A stretch of DNA of 64,000 nt from the NCBI GenBank assembly GCA_050084985.1, contig JBITNC010000001.1, forward strand, positions 89,590,001 through 89,654,000, given 5' to 3'. Position 1 is the first letter of the stretch, and the number at the start of each line of letters is the position of its first letter. The stretch is from Nageia nagi (taxonomy: Eukaryota > Pinophyta). The translations under genes and the position numbers were made by a program. Of this stretch, positions 11,690 through 24,448 are shown in pieces. Under the pieces are notes generated by a model. That model saw only the letters and a list, made by a program, of their open reading frames with translations. It ran no database searches and was not told the DNA's origin.

Positions 11690-13450
11690 TGGCTTATGTT
11701 GCTACTAGTCCATTATTGATAAGATCTTGTATTTCATTCTTCAATCGAATGCATCGATTCATGTCGTGTGCACATTGCCTATGATAGTTGCAAAATGTTT
11801 TTGCTTTATACCAAGGTCTTGTCTATGCTCTTGGATTTTGCTTGATTGGAGGTAATGTCATAAGATTTGTTTGTAGTAATGTTGGTAAAATGTTTGACAA
11901 TGAATCCCCCAAAGGAGTGAAGTTTCTTCTTAACCTTGGACTATTTGTGTTGAAATGTATGATGCATTATTGTAGAGGATTGTATGAAATCTTCTATGTA
12001 AGTTCATTAATACTTAAGGGTATCATTTGATACCTTAAGTATTTAAGTGAATATGATAATGTAACTTGTTCTACACTCCATGTCATGAGCATTCCCCTTG
12101 GGTAAAAGGATGTGCATGTCATGCTTTTGTACATTTTTATAAAAGGGTGATCCAAAGAGGGATTTTGGCCTATAAATAGAAAGCTCCCCCTTTGTGATTA
12201 TACACCAATTGTGGAGTAAAGTTATGCTATAGGATAGAGCATAGGAGTTGAAATTAGGAGAATTGTAAGAGAGTTGTATTTGTAATTGAAGTAAAGATCT
12301 AGTTAATGGATGTACTCCTAGTTGGAGGAACCACTTTATATCTTGAGTTAATTTGTGAGATTACTTATGCTTGAGTTTCTTATGTTAGAGTGAGCTTCCA
12401 TGTGATCTTGGTATTTTAGGATTGTAGTAGTTATATTTCAATCCTTTCAATTTGATTGTAAGATAGGTTAATGAATCAACATTGATTGATATGCTTCATA
12501 TGATGATTAACTTGTTGATTGCTCATGACATGTTTGATAGTTGTCATTACGCTATTGATTTTGACTATAATTATTATCATGTAATTTGATTTCGTTTAAT
12601 TAGATCTTGATCTCTTCAATATGCTTTGCTTTTGATAAAACATCCTTAAAATATTTATGTTGTTGGATTTTCAACATTGAGGATATTTATTTGTTGAAAA
12701 TTTTGATGAAGATTTTGATAAGTTCATCATGTGGCAAGGAATATGGCAAGTCCATTTCAATAGATCTCCATCTAGCCACATAATTGTTTATTGACTCGTC
12801 ATGATGTTTATGTATGTTTAGCAAGTCCATGATTGATGATATTCTCCTTATGTTGATGGCAAAATAGTTAAAAAATTTATTGGCCAATCGTTCAAAGGAG
12901 AAGATGCTATGTTGCGGTAAGTTATTATACTAATCCAATGCTTGATCTCCCAAAGTCATAAGGAAATTTATTAACATAATAATATCATCATGAAAAAAAT
13001 TATAACAAGAATGTTTAAATTGCATGAGATGTTGTTTAGGATCTTCTTTCCCTTTGAATTTGTCTATCTTAGGAGCTTTAAAGTTGTAAGGGAAGATCTT
13101 GATGGAAATCGATGGATGGATTAGTTCATGACAAATCAATTTATATGATAGTTTTAACTCGCTTTAATCATTGACCATTTGTTCTATATTATCCAATATC
13201 TTTAAGATATCATCATATGAAGTCAAATCTAGTTATTGATGTTGATAATCTTATCATATGTTATATCCTAATGGTTGATTATATGTTGCATTAGGAACAA
13301 ATTATCTTTGTTGGTGAGCCATTTGACTTGTATATCCTTGACTTGATGATGGCGATGAATGCATGACCAAAGAAGGAGAAGCACTCCTACTTTGAGAGGA
13401 TGGGGAGGCCACTTGTTTAAAGTTACCTCGAACTTGACTTGGACTGGATT
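11690..13450 (-). pseudogene. Ty3/gypsy gag, minus strand, interrupted by a solo LTR
   Basis: Read on the minus strand from about 13450 down. A Ser/Gln-rich N-terminal part is followed by APKIDKFKGKEDPKQHLMQF (about 13070-13010), LMTLGDQALD, then LANKFFNYFAINIRRI and ESINNYVARWRSI (12880-12760). This is the Retrotrans_gag fold. Beyond the inserted LTR the same strand gives FCNYHRQCAHDMNRCIRLKN (about 11790-11730), a Cys/His motif typical of the C terminus of plant gypsy gag. Stops are scattered through it. No protease, RT or integrase was seen downstream (leftward). Confidence 0.8.
11948..12449 (+). mobile_element. Solo copia LTR with ATTTG target duplication
   Basis: About 500 bp from TGTTGAAATG to ATCCTTTCA, similar along its length to the LTRs of copies A-C and with TATAAATA near 12172. 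ATTTG at 11943-11947 is repeated exactly at 12450-12454, the 5-bp target duplication. No PBS follows and no PPT precedes it, so it is a solo LTR left by LTR-LTR recombination. It splits the gypsy gag and is therefore younger than that element. Confidence 0.92.
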
Positions 13451-13523
13451 ATGTATCCTTCAAAGAAGGGGAACAATAGTCAAGCCTTAAGTCACAAGGG
13501 GTGACTAAATACTTGGCTTGACT

Positions 13524-13842
13524 TGTTGGAATGTATAATGCATTATTGTAAAGTTCTTGTAATAATATTCTATGTAAGTTCACTAATACTTAAAGGTATA
13601 ATTTGATACTTTAAGTATTTAAATGAATATTATAATATAACTTGTCATACACTCCATGTCATGAGCATGCCTCTTGGGTAAAAGGATGTGCATGTCATGC
13701 TTTTGTACATTGGCTAAAAGGGTGATCCAAAGAGAGATTTTGGCCTATAAATAGAAAGTTTCCTCTTTGGATCATATACCAATTTGTGGAGTAAAGTTAC
13801 GCTATAGGATAGTGTTTAGAAGATGAGATTAGGAGACTTGTT
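13524..13842 (+). mobile_element. Truncated 5' LTR of copia copy B
   Basis: Starts TGTTGGAATG and follows the A-type LTR through TATAAATA (near 13746) and ATAGTGTTTAGAAGATGAGA. It stops matching at about 13842, where leader-like sequence (TTACTAACATT) begins. About 160 bp of LTR, the PBS and the start of the leader with its donor site are deleted. The five bases before it are TGACT. Confidence 0.85.
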
Positions 13843-16321
13843 ACTAACATTATTTATATGTTAGTTGCACTATATATATATATATTATTGTTACACATTT
13901 ATGTTACTAATACTCTATGGTAGTTACAATTATTTTTGAGATAATTTCTTTAACCTAAAGTATTTAGGATTTATTTTTTTTCCTCACACTTGTATATATA
14001 TATATCTTCAAGGGATTTTTTTTCCAAAATACTTAAACTCAGAATATAGTACTTTTACAAAGGATTTTTTTTTAGTTATTTGAAAACAAATATAGAAATA
14101 TTTTTTACAAAACATATATATAATAAAACAAAGGGGAGTAAAATTTCGTTAAGATCTATTTACAAACTTTGAAATATAAAAAAATTACTTTTATTTGAAG
14201 TTTTTAATTTTTTTTTGGATGGCCTCCTTTCACCCTTTGATGCACTTCCCTCTGGTATCTTTTTGTTACATAGTAATAAGAAAAAATAGGCTTGTCCATG
14301 TGGCATGGCATCAACCAAAAGGCTAGATTCTAATTTAGGTTTTGTAATATTTATAGGGCATTTCAAGAATTCAACTTGGGACCTCTCGCACCCTAAACAA
14401 GAATCTTTTTATTAATATTAACATTTGTTGCAATGGCATCATCATTCTCCTTACATGGGCCCTATCCTTCTACTCCCTATTCTTGCACTAGGCCCTTGTC
14501 CATTCAACTCCTATCCTCCTCCTTGTGGCCATCACAATCAACCTTGCCCCCAACTCTGCTCTAGTTCCATGTCATTTTCCAACACCATAACCTCCCTTTG
14601 CTAGGCCTATAGCCTCCTTTTTCTATGAACAAGAAGACCCCTCTTCATCGGACCTATACCCTTCCTTCACTGCCCAGCTATTACGATGAGTGTTGCTCTC
14701 TTATATGCTTTGTTCTCCCTCTTATCTTTCCCCACTCACCTACTCTTAGTCCTCTTTTTTTCAATTTTTTTTTAATTATTACTTACCTACTCTTTGAGCA
14801 AAATGTTACAAGTTATCACATAACATTTAATTTCCTTTTTTTTCTTAATGGATGTCTATATGCCTTCTTCACCATTAATTAGTGTCATAACTTATTAATT
14901 ATTTTTGACTTGGTGTAGCATTTGAGATAAAATTAAATGATGACCTATTTAAGTGTCTTAGAGAAAAGGTACTAAAAGTCTTTTAAGGAATTTTTTTTTT
15001 TTAAATAAGAGGGGTTACTTAAATATTTTTTAGTTAAAATTATTTTGCAAAATTTTTAAGTAAACATGACAAGGGAACAGCTTTTTACGTACATAGGCAT
15101 TTTCTTTTAGAGAAATATTTTTTTCGTCAATGCCTAGAAGTATTTTTAGCATCATTATTTACTAAGTGCTAAAAATTATTTTTGCATAATTCCTTTTTTA
15201 TGATTAAAGATATTATGATAATTTTACTTAAGATAGGTATTGTTTTTACGTTGAAGTAAAACTACACATACAAACACTTAATTTTTTTTAAAGTATTTAT
15301 CATATTGCTTTAAGATCAATTTTAAGTAACAAAGGGGAAGTTTTTATCAATTTTGTACTTAAAAACTTTTTAGATCTTTGGTGCAATGTTATGAAGGGAC
15401 TTATGAAATTTTTTAATTCCTTTATGAAAAGTTAATCAATGAACTTATGCAAATTATAGAAATGATGCATGTTATTCCTTAAGCAAAGTTAATGAATGGA
15501 CTTGTGCAAAATATAGATTTGTGTAAAGATGTCCTTTACGGGTTAGTAAACAAAACCCATTGGACTCTTAAAGTTCCAAATTACAAATGAATGGTGTTTT
15601 ATTTATGCTCTTTTACTTCATATTTTGCACTTTTACTTTATTTACTTATGCAAAATCACAAAAATTGAAATGAGCAACCCCCTAAAATGAACACATCTAC
15701 ATGTACATTCTATAACATGACTTGTTTGGGGAGCCATGAGATGAGGATAGGTGGACTAGAGCTTTTAAGTTTGATGATCCAAATAGTAAAACATTTATGC
15801 TTCTTAATTACCTCTAAATCTTCTGTTGGTTTGGAAATAACTTCAATAGATGGATAGACATGTGTGTTGTGATACTACATGTTTGCATGTCCATTTAGGG
15901 ATTATCTTGATAACCTAAGAGCAGAACTTGAAACCTAATCAAGATTGATAATTTAGCTGATCCAATATACATCATAACCTTGAAAAATAGTAGGTACTTC
16001 TCCTTGTGAGAGTATAATACTAACCAAGGCAAACTGGTTGAAGATTGGTAGTATTTGGGCTTCTCTTATGTGGGCATCCAAGTAAAAGCTTAATTCTAGA
16101 AAAAAAAACAAGCTTTAAGAATGTCACTCTACATCTACAGTTCTTGGTAATGTAAAATGTATTTGAGTACATGAAATGTATATTTGAGTTGTAAAACATT
16201 TGCATTAGTGAATCAAATCAAGCATGTCTTAGTTAATTAAATACTTACTTGGTTAAAACTTAACATATAATATTATTTATTAAACCACATGTTTATTATT
16301 TTTCACATTTTAATGTAGCAA
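13843..16321 (+). other. Leader of copy B (5' end deleted)
   Basis: Contains short (TA)n tracts (13870-14010), a C-rich island (about 14390-14730) unlike those of the other copies, and the conserved leader block (15540-16140). The stem ATTTGG (16053-16058) and CCAAGT (16078-16083) differs from copy D at one position by a paired C-G to T-A change and at a second by a G-T wobble. TGTAG/CAAATG before gag keeps the acceptor-like site (AG at 16317-16318), but the donor is deleted. Confidence 0.7.
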
Positions 16322-17260
16322 ATGGAAGACTTATTTTTACCCAAACACATTATTGATGGTTCCAACTTTAGGATTTGGGAACTTTGAATGAGAGCTGAGT
16401 TGCAAGCAAGGAAGCTTTGGTAAACAGTGAATGAGAACCTTATACCTCCTACAAATGAAAAGGCACTAGAGGCTTACAACACAAAGAATGAGTTGGCAAC
16501 CTCCATGATCTTTATTACAATTTTAGATGATGTGCTTTTGATATTTTTCTCTTTAACCTTGGTAAAGGAAGCTTAAGATAAGCTTAAGAAAATCTATATT
16601 GGTTTAAAATTTTTAAGAAGTTTTACTATTCTCCAAAAGTTACTTCAATCTCATAAGAAGAAGATGAAAGTGTGGTTATCTACTTGAACAAAATCATTGA
16701 CTTGATGACCAAACTTATTGCTTATGGGTGCAATTGGATCAATGATGAGTTCATGGTCTTTATCATTCTTCAAAACTTTTCTTCAAAGTTTGAAAAATTT
16801 GTGATGATTATGGAAATAAGGCTTCATCATGAAGAAGTCTTCTCCTTTGAGAACCTTTCTAGGCTCCTTTTGAAGCATGAGAAAACCTTTAATAAAAAGA
16901 TGTTGATTTTTTCTCTATAGAATAATAATATTACTCTAAGAGCAACCAAAACTTCTATCAAAAATAAGTTCAACCATCAAAAGAAATCTTATCATTCTTC
17001 CTCTAAAAGGTTTTAAAAAAAAGGCAATAGCAACAACAGCAATAGGAATAATGGCAATAATAACAATAATAACAATAGCAATAATAACAATGATAATAAT
17101 AATCCATATCCTAAAAAAATATTTGATGTTAATTATAACTATTATGATATCTAAGATCACAAAGAAGTTGATTGCTACAAAAAGAAAAAAAAAAAGAAAA
17201 GAACAAAGGCAATGGTAATGTAAAGAATTTAAAAAGAAAGAAGAATATTCAAGTTAATTT
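16322..17260 (+). pseudogene. Copia gag, copy B (inactive)
   Basis: Same gag as copies A and C: start at 16322 (MEDLFLPKH), ELATSMI, NEFMVFIILQ-type motif and LSRLLLKHEKTFNKKM (about 16855-16900). Stops occur at LW*TVNEN and EA*DKL, and there are indels near 16655. The Asn-rich linker is repeat-like (17020-17105). The zinc-knuckle position reads Y-N-Y-Y (from 17134), so both leading Cys are Tyr, as in A and C. Not translatable as a whole. Confidence 0.83.
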
Positions 17261-20248
17261 TGCTTTGGTGCTCTACTCCATGTCTCACACTTTTTTTATC
17301 TAATTAGATTATTAACTTTGGTTGCACTAATCACCTATGCTTTGAAAAGGAAAAGTTTAAGAACTTTCATAAGTGTAGAAAAGATACAGTTGTGATAGGT
17401 GATAACTCTATCCTTGAAATCCAAGGCATTAGAAGTATGTTGATTCATAGGAAGGTTCTTGAAAATGTACTCTATGTTCTTAAGCTTAGGATGAACCTTC
17501 TCACTGTGATCCAAGTTGCTAGGAAAGGGTACTCTTTTGAGTTCAATTCTTAATCTTGGTGCATTAAAAAAGGACTTGCCACATTGGTTAAAGGGTTGGT
17601 AAAAGAATATCTCTACATTGTAGATGAAGTTCTAATAAAGATATGTCTTACTACAAATGTGTGTTCTAGAGTAGATCTTTGGTACCAATGTTTAGCACAC
17701 CTTAACCAAAGAATATTCAAGTCATGAAAGACTAAGAACTTATGAAAAGTTTGCCTTCAATTTTTTCTTCAATTGGTCTATGCAAGAAGTGCATTCTTGG
17801 CAAGATGTATAGATAAAAGTTTGAAAAAGATAAAGCAACAAGAGCATCTCAACCTTTTCAACTTATGCATTCAGATTTGATGGATCCATTTCACACTAAG
17901 TCACTTGGAGGAGCATCTTACGTCTTGACCTTCATTGATGACTTTAATATAATGACCTTTGGGTATCTACTTGAGCATAAAGATCAAACCTTTAAGAGTT
18001 TCAAGGTTTTTAAAGCCTTTATTAAGAATCAAACTAATTTTAAAATCAAGATGTTAAGATCAGATAATGGAAGAAAATATAACAGCAAAGTTCAATGACT
18101 ATTATGCTAAGTATGGAATCAAGAGGCAGTTTACGATTCCTTACATTTCTCACTAGAATGGTGTTTTTAAAAGGAAAAATAGGATAATTATGGAGATGGC
18201 TAGATGTATGTTGGGTAATCTTCTTAGTTTCTTATGGGGTAAAGCTATGAGGACTACTATTTACATCTTAAATAGGTGTCCCATAAAAGTTGTTCAAGGT
18301 AAAACTCCTTTTGAGGCATGGTCAAGAAGAAAACCTAACATTTCACACCTTAAGGTGTTTGGTTGTAAAGCATTCTCTTACATTATTTTTGAGAAAAAAA
18401 AAAGTTGGACAAAAGAGCTAAAAAATGCATCTTTATGGATTATGACAGTCAACATAGAGGCTATAAGATCTACTTTCCATCCTACAAAGTAGTGTTTGTT
18501 TCAAAGGATGTAAAGTTCAATGAACTTCCTAAAGAATCTACTTCTAATGAGGATGTGTATGATCTAAAGGACTTTTTAATTACACTTAACTGGTTGGATA
18601 TTGATGTAGATAAGTCATCTTAGGACCAAAATTCTTTAACATAAAAAGTAACAAGAAGCATGACTTTGAACAAATCCTTATCTAGCAAGATTGACAACAA
18701 GTATGAGCCCTCATCCTTCAAAGAAGTTTCAAAGCACAAGTGCTAGATGGAGCCATGAAAGTGGAGCATGAGGCACTTATAAAAAATAAAACTTAGAACT
18801 TTATTCCTTATCCCAATGAAAAGAATGTGATTGGTAATAAGTGGATCTACAAGGTCAAGTTCAATTCTATTAGGGATATTGAGAAATATAGGGCAAGATT
18901 AGTAGCAAAAGGTTTTATTCAGAAATATGATGTAGATTATGAAAAAACCTTTGCTCCCATGGTAAATATACCTACTATAAGAATTATCCTTGCTTTTTCT
19001 GTAGCTCAAGGATGGAAAGTTTTTCAACTTAATGTTAAGAGTGCATTTCTCAATGGTGACTTAGATGTGGAAATTTTCATGAGTCAATTAGAAGGATTCA
19101 TTATGGAAGGTAAAGAGTCCTTTGTGTGCAAGCTAAAGAAGTCATTATATGGATTTAAGCAAACACCTAAAGCCTAGTACAAGAAGATTTCAAGGTATTA
19201 TATAGACATTGGTTTCTCTAAATGCTTTTCAAACTCTGATTTATATATGCTCACTTAAGGAAAAGATATGATATTGATTCTCCTTTATGTGGATGATCTT
19301 TTGATTACTGAGAATAATGATGAAATCATTCAAGAGTGCATATTCAAACTTAAAGCAATATTTGAAATGACTGATCTTGATCTCTTGCACTACTATCTTA
19401 GAATGCAAGTGTATCAATACAAAGATTGTACTTATCTCAGTTAATCTAAGTATATATCAAATATTTTATAGAAGTTTGGAATGGAGTGTAGATATGCTAC
19501 GATCCTAATCTCTCCTAGAATCATTATTTCTCTAAGCTCCAACTCTCAATTGGCTGATGCTACAACTTATAGGTAATTAATTGGTAGTCTTTTATATTTG
19601 ACTATATCTAGGCCAGATATTGGCTTTACAGTTAATTTGATGGCACAATTCATGTAGAAACCATATGTTGAGCACCTCAATGTTGTTAAGAAAATCTTGA
19701 GGTATGTTATAAAGACTAAGGATCTTGCTCTCAAGTGTTCCAAGTTACCCTCATTTGTTCTCTTTGGATTCTCAGATTCTGACTATGGGGGAGATAGAGA
19801 TGATAGGAAATCAACCTCTATGTATATGTTTAGCATTGGTTTAGGTGCTATCTCCTAGGCTTCCAAGAAGCATCCAACTATTTCTCTTTCCACCATAGAA
19901 GCCAAATACTATGCCATGTCTATTGTAGCCTAGGAAGCTATTTGGCTAAGGCATCTTCTGAAAGAAATTGGGTATGAGCAAGGTGACTCATCCTTTATTT
20001 CTTTAAACAATCAATTAACTATTTCTTTGGCTAATAATCTTATGTTCTATCAGATAACAAAACATATGGAAATCCATGCCCATTTTATTAGGAAGAAGGT
20101 TCTTGATGGCATCATACACCTAAAGTATTGTCCATCCACTTTGAACTCCACTTATTTATTCACCAAGCCCCTCTCGTAATCTTAGTTCTGTAAGCTTAAA
20201 GATGCTATCAGGTTGGTGAAGTTGCCCTCAAGGGGGAGTGAAATTTGA
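17261..20248 (+). pseudogene. Copia pol, copy B (inactive)
   Basis: Protease position reads INFGCTNH (near 17315), with the catalytic Asp changed to Asn. The integrase opens with HSDLMDPF (17870) and LRSDNGRKYN (18050), and the third catalytic residue is Lys (NGVFKRKN, about 18160). RT is well preserved over 18827-19177 (NKWIYKVKFN, ARLVAKGF, VKSAFLNGDLDVEIF, KKSLYGFKQTPKA) and YVDD is present near 19290. RNase H runs to LPSRGSEI-stop at 20248. Stops include LT*GKDM, PKA*YKK and VA*EAIW. Confidence 0.86.
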
Positions 20249-20962
20249 ATTCATATATTGAATTCATGTTTATGATGACAACTTCACCTCTAAGAGGATT
20301 TTATGCTATATAGTGTTGATTTTGTTGTACACCTTCATAGTAAGTTTATTTTATGTGAGGAACTTGTTATATAAATTTTTAAAGCAAAAAGATTGACCAA
20401 TCTAACACTGTTTAGTTATCCATATGTGAGAAACTCTTATCTATCCTTTTACATTATTTAGTTATCCATATGTGACTAACTCATATGTGCATGCTCTATT
20501 TTGTAATGATAATCAACACATATTTTATATACAACAGATGACTATGAGTTTTAGCTTAGCATCTTTGTGATGACTTATAATGCATCATTGATCAGTTCAT
20601 AATGGCATTTATGTGATTCATCTATCCTTGTTGATATGAATATGTTGCATCTAATTGATCTTATTATTTGAGCTGCTTATGACCTATAGGTTCTTTTGAG
20701 ATTGCAGGTTACTTACTTTGGGTATGCAAGCTCTTAGAGACTCTTTATGACTTCCAATTGGATGACTACTTTATGTACATTGAAACTAATTATAGTTAAT
20801 GATTGTATTTGGCAAAATAGTGAGTCTTAAACTAGATCTTTCTTACTTCATAAATATGTAAAAAGTTCTCATCTTTAGTTATATCTATTTGGAGAAGAAC
20901 TCTCATACTTTCTCTTTTTCTTCTCTCTTATTCGCTGTATCCCAATATTTCATAAGGGTGAG
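20249..20962 (+). other. 3' UTR and polypurine tract, copy B
   Basis: One GTAAGTTTATTT...GAACTT hairpin-like unit near 20340 and two TTATCCATATGTGA units (20410-20500). An exact PPT-like AAGGGGGAGTG lies at 20230-20240, at the very end of pol. The true tract before the LTR is AAGGGTGAG (20954-20962), with one substitution. Confidence 0.7.
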
Positions 20963-21443
20963 TGTTGGAATGTATAATGCATTATTGTAAAGGTTTGTAT
21001 TAAATCTTCTATATAAGTTCACTAATAATTAAGGGTATCATTTGATACCTTAAGTATTTAAGTGAATATGATAATGTAACTTGTCCTACACTCCATGTCA
21101 TGAGCATGCCCCTTGGGTAAAAAAGGATGTGCATGTTATGCTTTTATACATTGGATAAAAGGGTGATTCAAAGAGGGATTTTGATCTATAAATAAAAGGC
21201 TTCATTTGTGATTACACATCAATTGTGGAGTAAAATTATGCTATAAGATAAAAGTGTAGGAGTTGAGATTAAGAGGATTGTAAGAGAGTTGTATTTGTGA
21301 TTGAAGTAAAGATCTAGTTACTGGATGTACTCCTAGTTGGAGGAACCACTTACATCTTGTGTTGTGAGTTTGTTAGATGTAATTGTGAACTTTCATATGA
21401 TCTTGGTTAATTATGAATTATCTTATTAGTGTTAGTTCCTTAA
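20963..21443 (+). mobile_element. Shared LTR: 3' LTR of copy B and 5' LTR of copy C
   Basis: About 481 bp from TGTTGGAATG. A polypurine tract ends directly upstream and a PBS (TGGTATTAGAGC, 21447-21458) follows directly downstream, so a single LTR serves both neighbours. In its right half it follows the C 3' LTR (AAGTGTAGGAGTTGAGA, CACTTACATCTTGTGTTGTGAG) rather than the A-type sequence of the B 5' LTR (ATAGTGTTTAGAAG). This points to recombination between two separate elements. Confidence 0.85.
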
Positions 21444-21458
21444 AATTGGTATTAGAGC

Positions 21459-24448
21459 CTAGTGTGGAAGCTCTTCTTCTTGGTGTGAAAGCTCTTCTTC
21501 ATCATCTTGTAGGCCTTTATTTCTTAACCTACACTCCATTATTGAGGTAAATTCAAGATAAGGTATAACCTTCTACTTATAATTTTTTTGTTATATTTTT
21601 TTGAGATATTTAACTAATATTACTAACATATTTGGTATTATGTTAGTTCTTTCTTATATATGTGGCAAATTTGTTAAAGAACAATATATTGAGAAGTAAT
21701 TGTTTTTGTTTAATTATACTTTCTATTGTTAATGATAAGTTTCAAATTTCTTGTTACATTGCTCTAATTTTGCATGAGTTGAATTTTTTTTCAAAAAAAA
21801 AGGTTTGATTTCAAATTTATGTATATATATATATATTTTTTTAAGAAATAATATCTTAAAATATATATATACATATATATAATTTTTTTGGGATCATTTA
21901 TATTATATATATATATATATATATATTTAATATTTTTAAATACCAATATAAAAAACAAAACAAAATCTATTTTACATTAAATAGATGCAGATTTATTATA
22001 ATAAAAAAAGGGCTTAGTGATACCCCTACTACCTCGCATCTTGCTACTACCCTAGCAGCCTTCATCGCCTCACTGCCTACTGTTGCCCTAGCAGCATCTG
22101 CTACCTTGGTAGCTTCTATCACTTAATAGACTCCTAAAACCAAGTCCCCTACTTTCGACCTCTGCCCATTGCTCGACCACCCCTTGTGCCACCCCTAGGT
22201 TGCATCACTCTGCATGGCCTTCATGATTACCTCCATCACCCTTGTGGCCCCCCCTTCGATCACCTCTGCTACCCTCTGTGACCCCCCACCTATCGCCTCT
22301 ATTGACATCGCTACCCAACCAATCATCCAGCACCTCCTCTACTCCCTACACCTCCAAATACCCAGCAACCCTCATGGTCTCCGCAATCTTATGACCTCCG
22401 TCGACACTATCACCCAACCGATCATCCTCCACCTCCTCCCTTCTACTCTGATTTGCTATGTGTGGCCTTTTTGCACCACTTGATTTGCTTGTTAAAATAA
22501 TTGCACATTTCTATGAGGCATTTTTTTTTTTGCCTTTGTTTGCAAACAAGTTCCTCACTTACTATGTGTGGAGTAAAAATGAAAGAAAATCATTAAATTG
22601 GGTTGTTGAATTTAATGCATTTGGGTAGAGTATAGACTTAGTCTATCATATTAAATTGGAGTAAAGGTGTCTCATTTATTTATGGTAAAGTAATTATGAT
22701 TTTGTTTCTTCTACTTGGAGTAAGATAGTTTTAACTAGGTTGGTATACTAGAGGCATATCTTTACAAGTTTTATTTTGCCTTAATTACATTACACTTTAC
22801 ATTGGTAATTATTACATAGCTTAAAGTAATATTACTTAGAATCTTTATTATGTAACAAGGGGAAATTTTTACTTAATTTTTAAATCTTTATAGCAATGTT
22901 ATGGAATAAACATACCTAAAAGAAATTTTTTTTCCATAAACTAGTATACCATTTTTTTAGAATACAACTTTAAGTAAAAAAAAAGGGGGGGGTGCTATTT
23001 TCTTTAAGGGATCTTTTTTTCAAGTAAAAAGGGGAGAAATTTTATAAAATTTTACTTAACATTTTTTAGATCCTTTATGCAATGTTATGAATGGACTTAT
23101 GCAATTTTTTTATGCAAAGTTAATGAATGAACTTGTACAAATTATGCATGCTCCTTAAAGTTTAGATTTAAGTATTACATGCTAAGAATGACTTATGAAA
23201 AATAAGTTAATGATGCACACTTAGGACTAGTTAATGGTACATGCTTAATACTTCACTTTTAAATGATGCATGCTTAAAATTAGTACTTATGCTAAAAATA
23301 ATAAATGCATGCTTAGTACTTAATTTTTAAAGTTATAATGCATTCTTACTTAATTTTTAAGTTATAGATTGATGCATGCTTCCTACTTAATCCTTAAGAT
23401 AAATAAGTGCATGCTTCTTACTTAATTTATTGGCATGATGCATGCTTGCTTAAATTTTTTAAAGCTAGATGAATAATGCATTTTTTAATGCTTAAAGCTT
23501 AATTTTTTAATGCATGCTCAATTAAAACTTAAAGTTTTAAGTTAATACTTAAAACTTAAAGTTTTTAAGATGCATGACTTAAGAATACATGTTGAGTATT
23601 TATCCTTATGCAAAGAATGGAATGGACTTGTGCAAAATAAGTGATGATATAAAGATGTCCTTTAGGGGTTGGTAAACAAAATCCATTGGACACTTAGGTT
23701 TTAAATATTTTTGCATGGATGATGTTTTCCTTATGCTTTTTTATTTCATATTTCTCACTTTGATTTATTTGCTTATGCAAACATTGATATGAGCAACCTC
23801 CTAAAATAAACACATTTGCATATACATTTCATAACATGACTTGTTTGGGGAGCTATAAGGTGAGGATAGGTGGATTGGAACCTTTAAGTCTGATGATCTA
23901 AGTGGTGAAAATTGTGTACTTCTTAATTACCCCTAAGTCCTCTATTGGTCTAAACATAACTCTATTAGGTGGATAGGCATATGTGTAGTGATACCACATA
24001 TCTACACATCTATTCAAGGATTATCCTGATAACCTAAGAGGAAAACTTGAAATCTAATCAAGATTGATAATTTGGTAGATCTAATAAATGTCAAAACCTT
24101 GAAAAATAGCTAGTACTTCTCCTTATGAGAGTATATTGCTGCTCAAAAGAAACTAGTTGAGGATTGGTAGGACCAAGGCTCCTCTTGTAGGGGCATCTAG
24201 GTGAAGACCTAATTTTAGACAAAAAAATAAGCCTCAACAATGTCACTCTACATCTATAGTTCTTGAGATGAGAAATGTATTTAGCTACATGGATTATTAT
24301 TTGAATTGTAAAACATTAACATTGGTGAATCAAATTAAGTATGTGTTTAGTGTTAAATATAACATGTATTATTTACTTGGTTAAAACTTAACATTTAATA
24401 TTATTTATTGAAACCACATGCTTATTATTTCACATTCTTATGTAGCAA
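21459..24448 (+). other. Leader (candidate intron) of copy C
   Basis: Donor-like ATTGAG/GTAAAT (exon end 21546) and acceptor-like TGTAG/CAAATGG (AG at 24444-24445) bracket 2.9 kb, and the gag ATG follows after 3 nt. Inside are (AT)n tracts (21820-21930), a C-rich island (22015-22490) with unrelated sequence and only Pro/Thr/His-rich chance ORFs, AT-rich stretches with repeated TGATGCATGCTTA words (23100-23600), and the conserved block (23655-24255). The stem ACCAAG (24172-24177) and CTAGGT (24197-24202) carries a paired G-C to A-T change relative to D, with one A-A mismatch. Confidence 0.72.

Noticed and set aside
12450-13523. Possible target duplication linking the gypsy DNA left of copy B to the DNA right of copy C
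   Set aside because: TGACT and GCAAA do not match, and the sequence at 29662 is not recognisably gypsy.
22214-22483. 89-codon Pro/Thr/His-rich ORF in the copy C leader island
   Set aside because: Composition follows from C-rich DNA with local repeats (ACCCAACC.ATC); no domain or homologue in the other copies.
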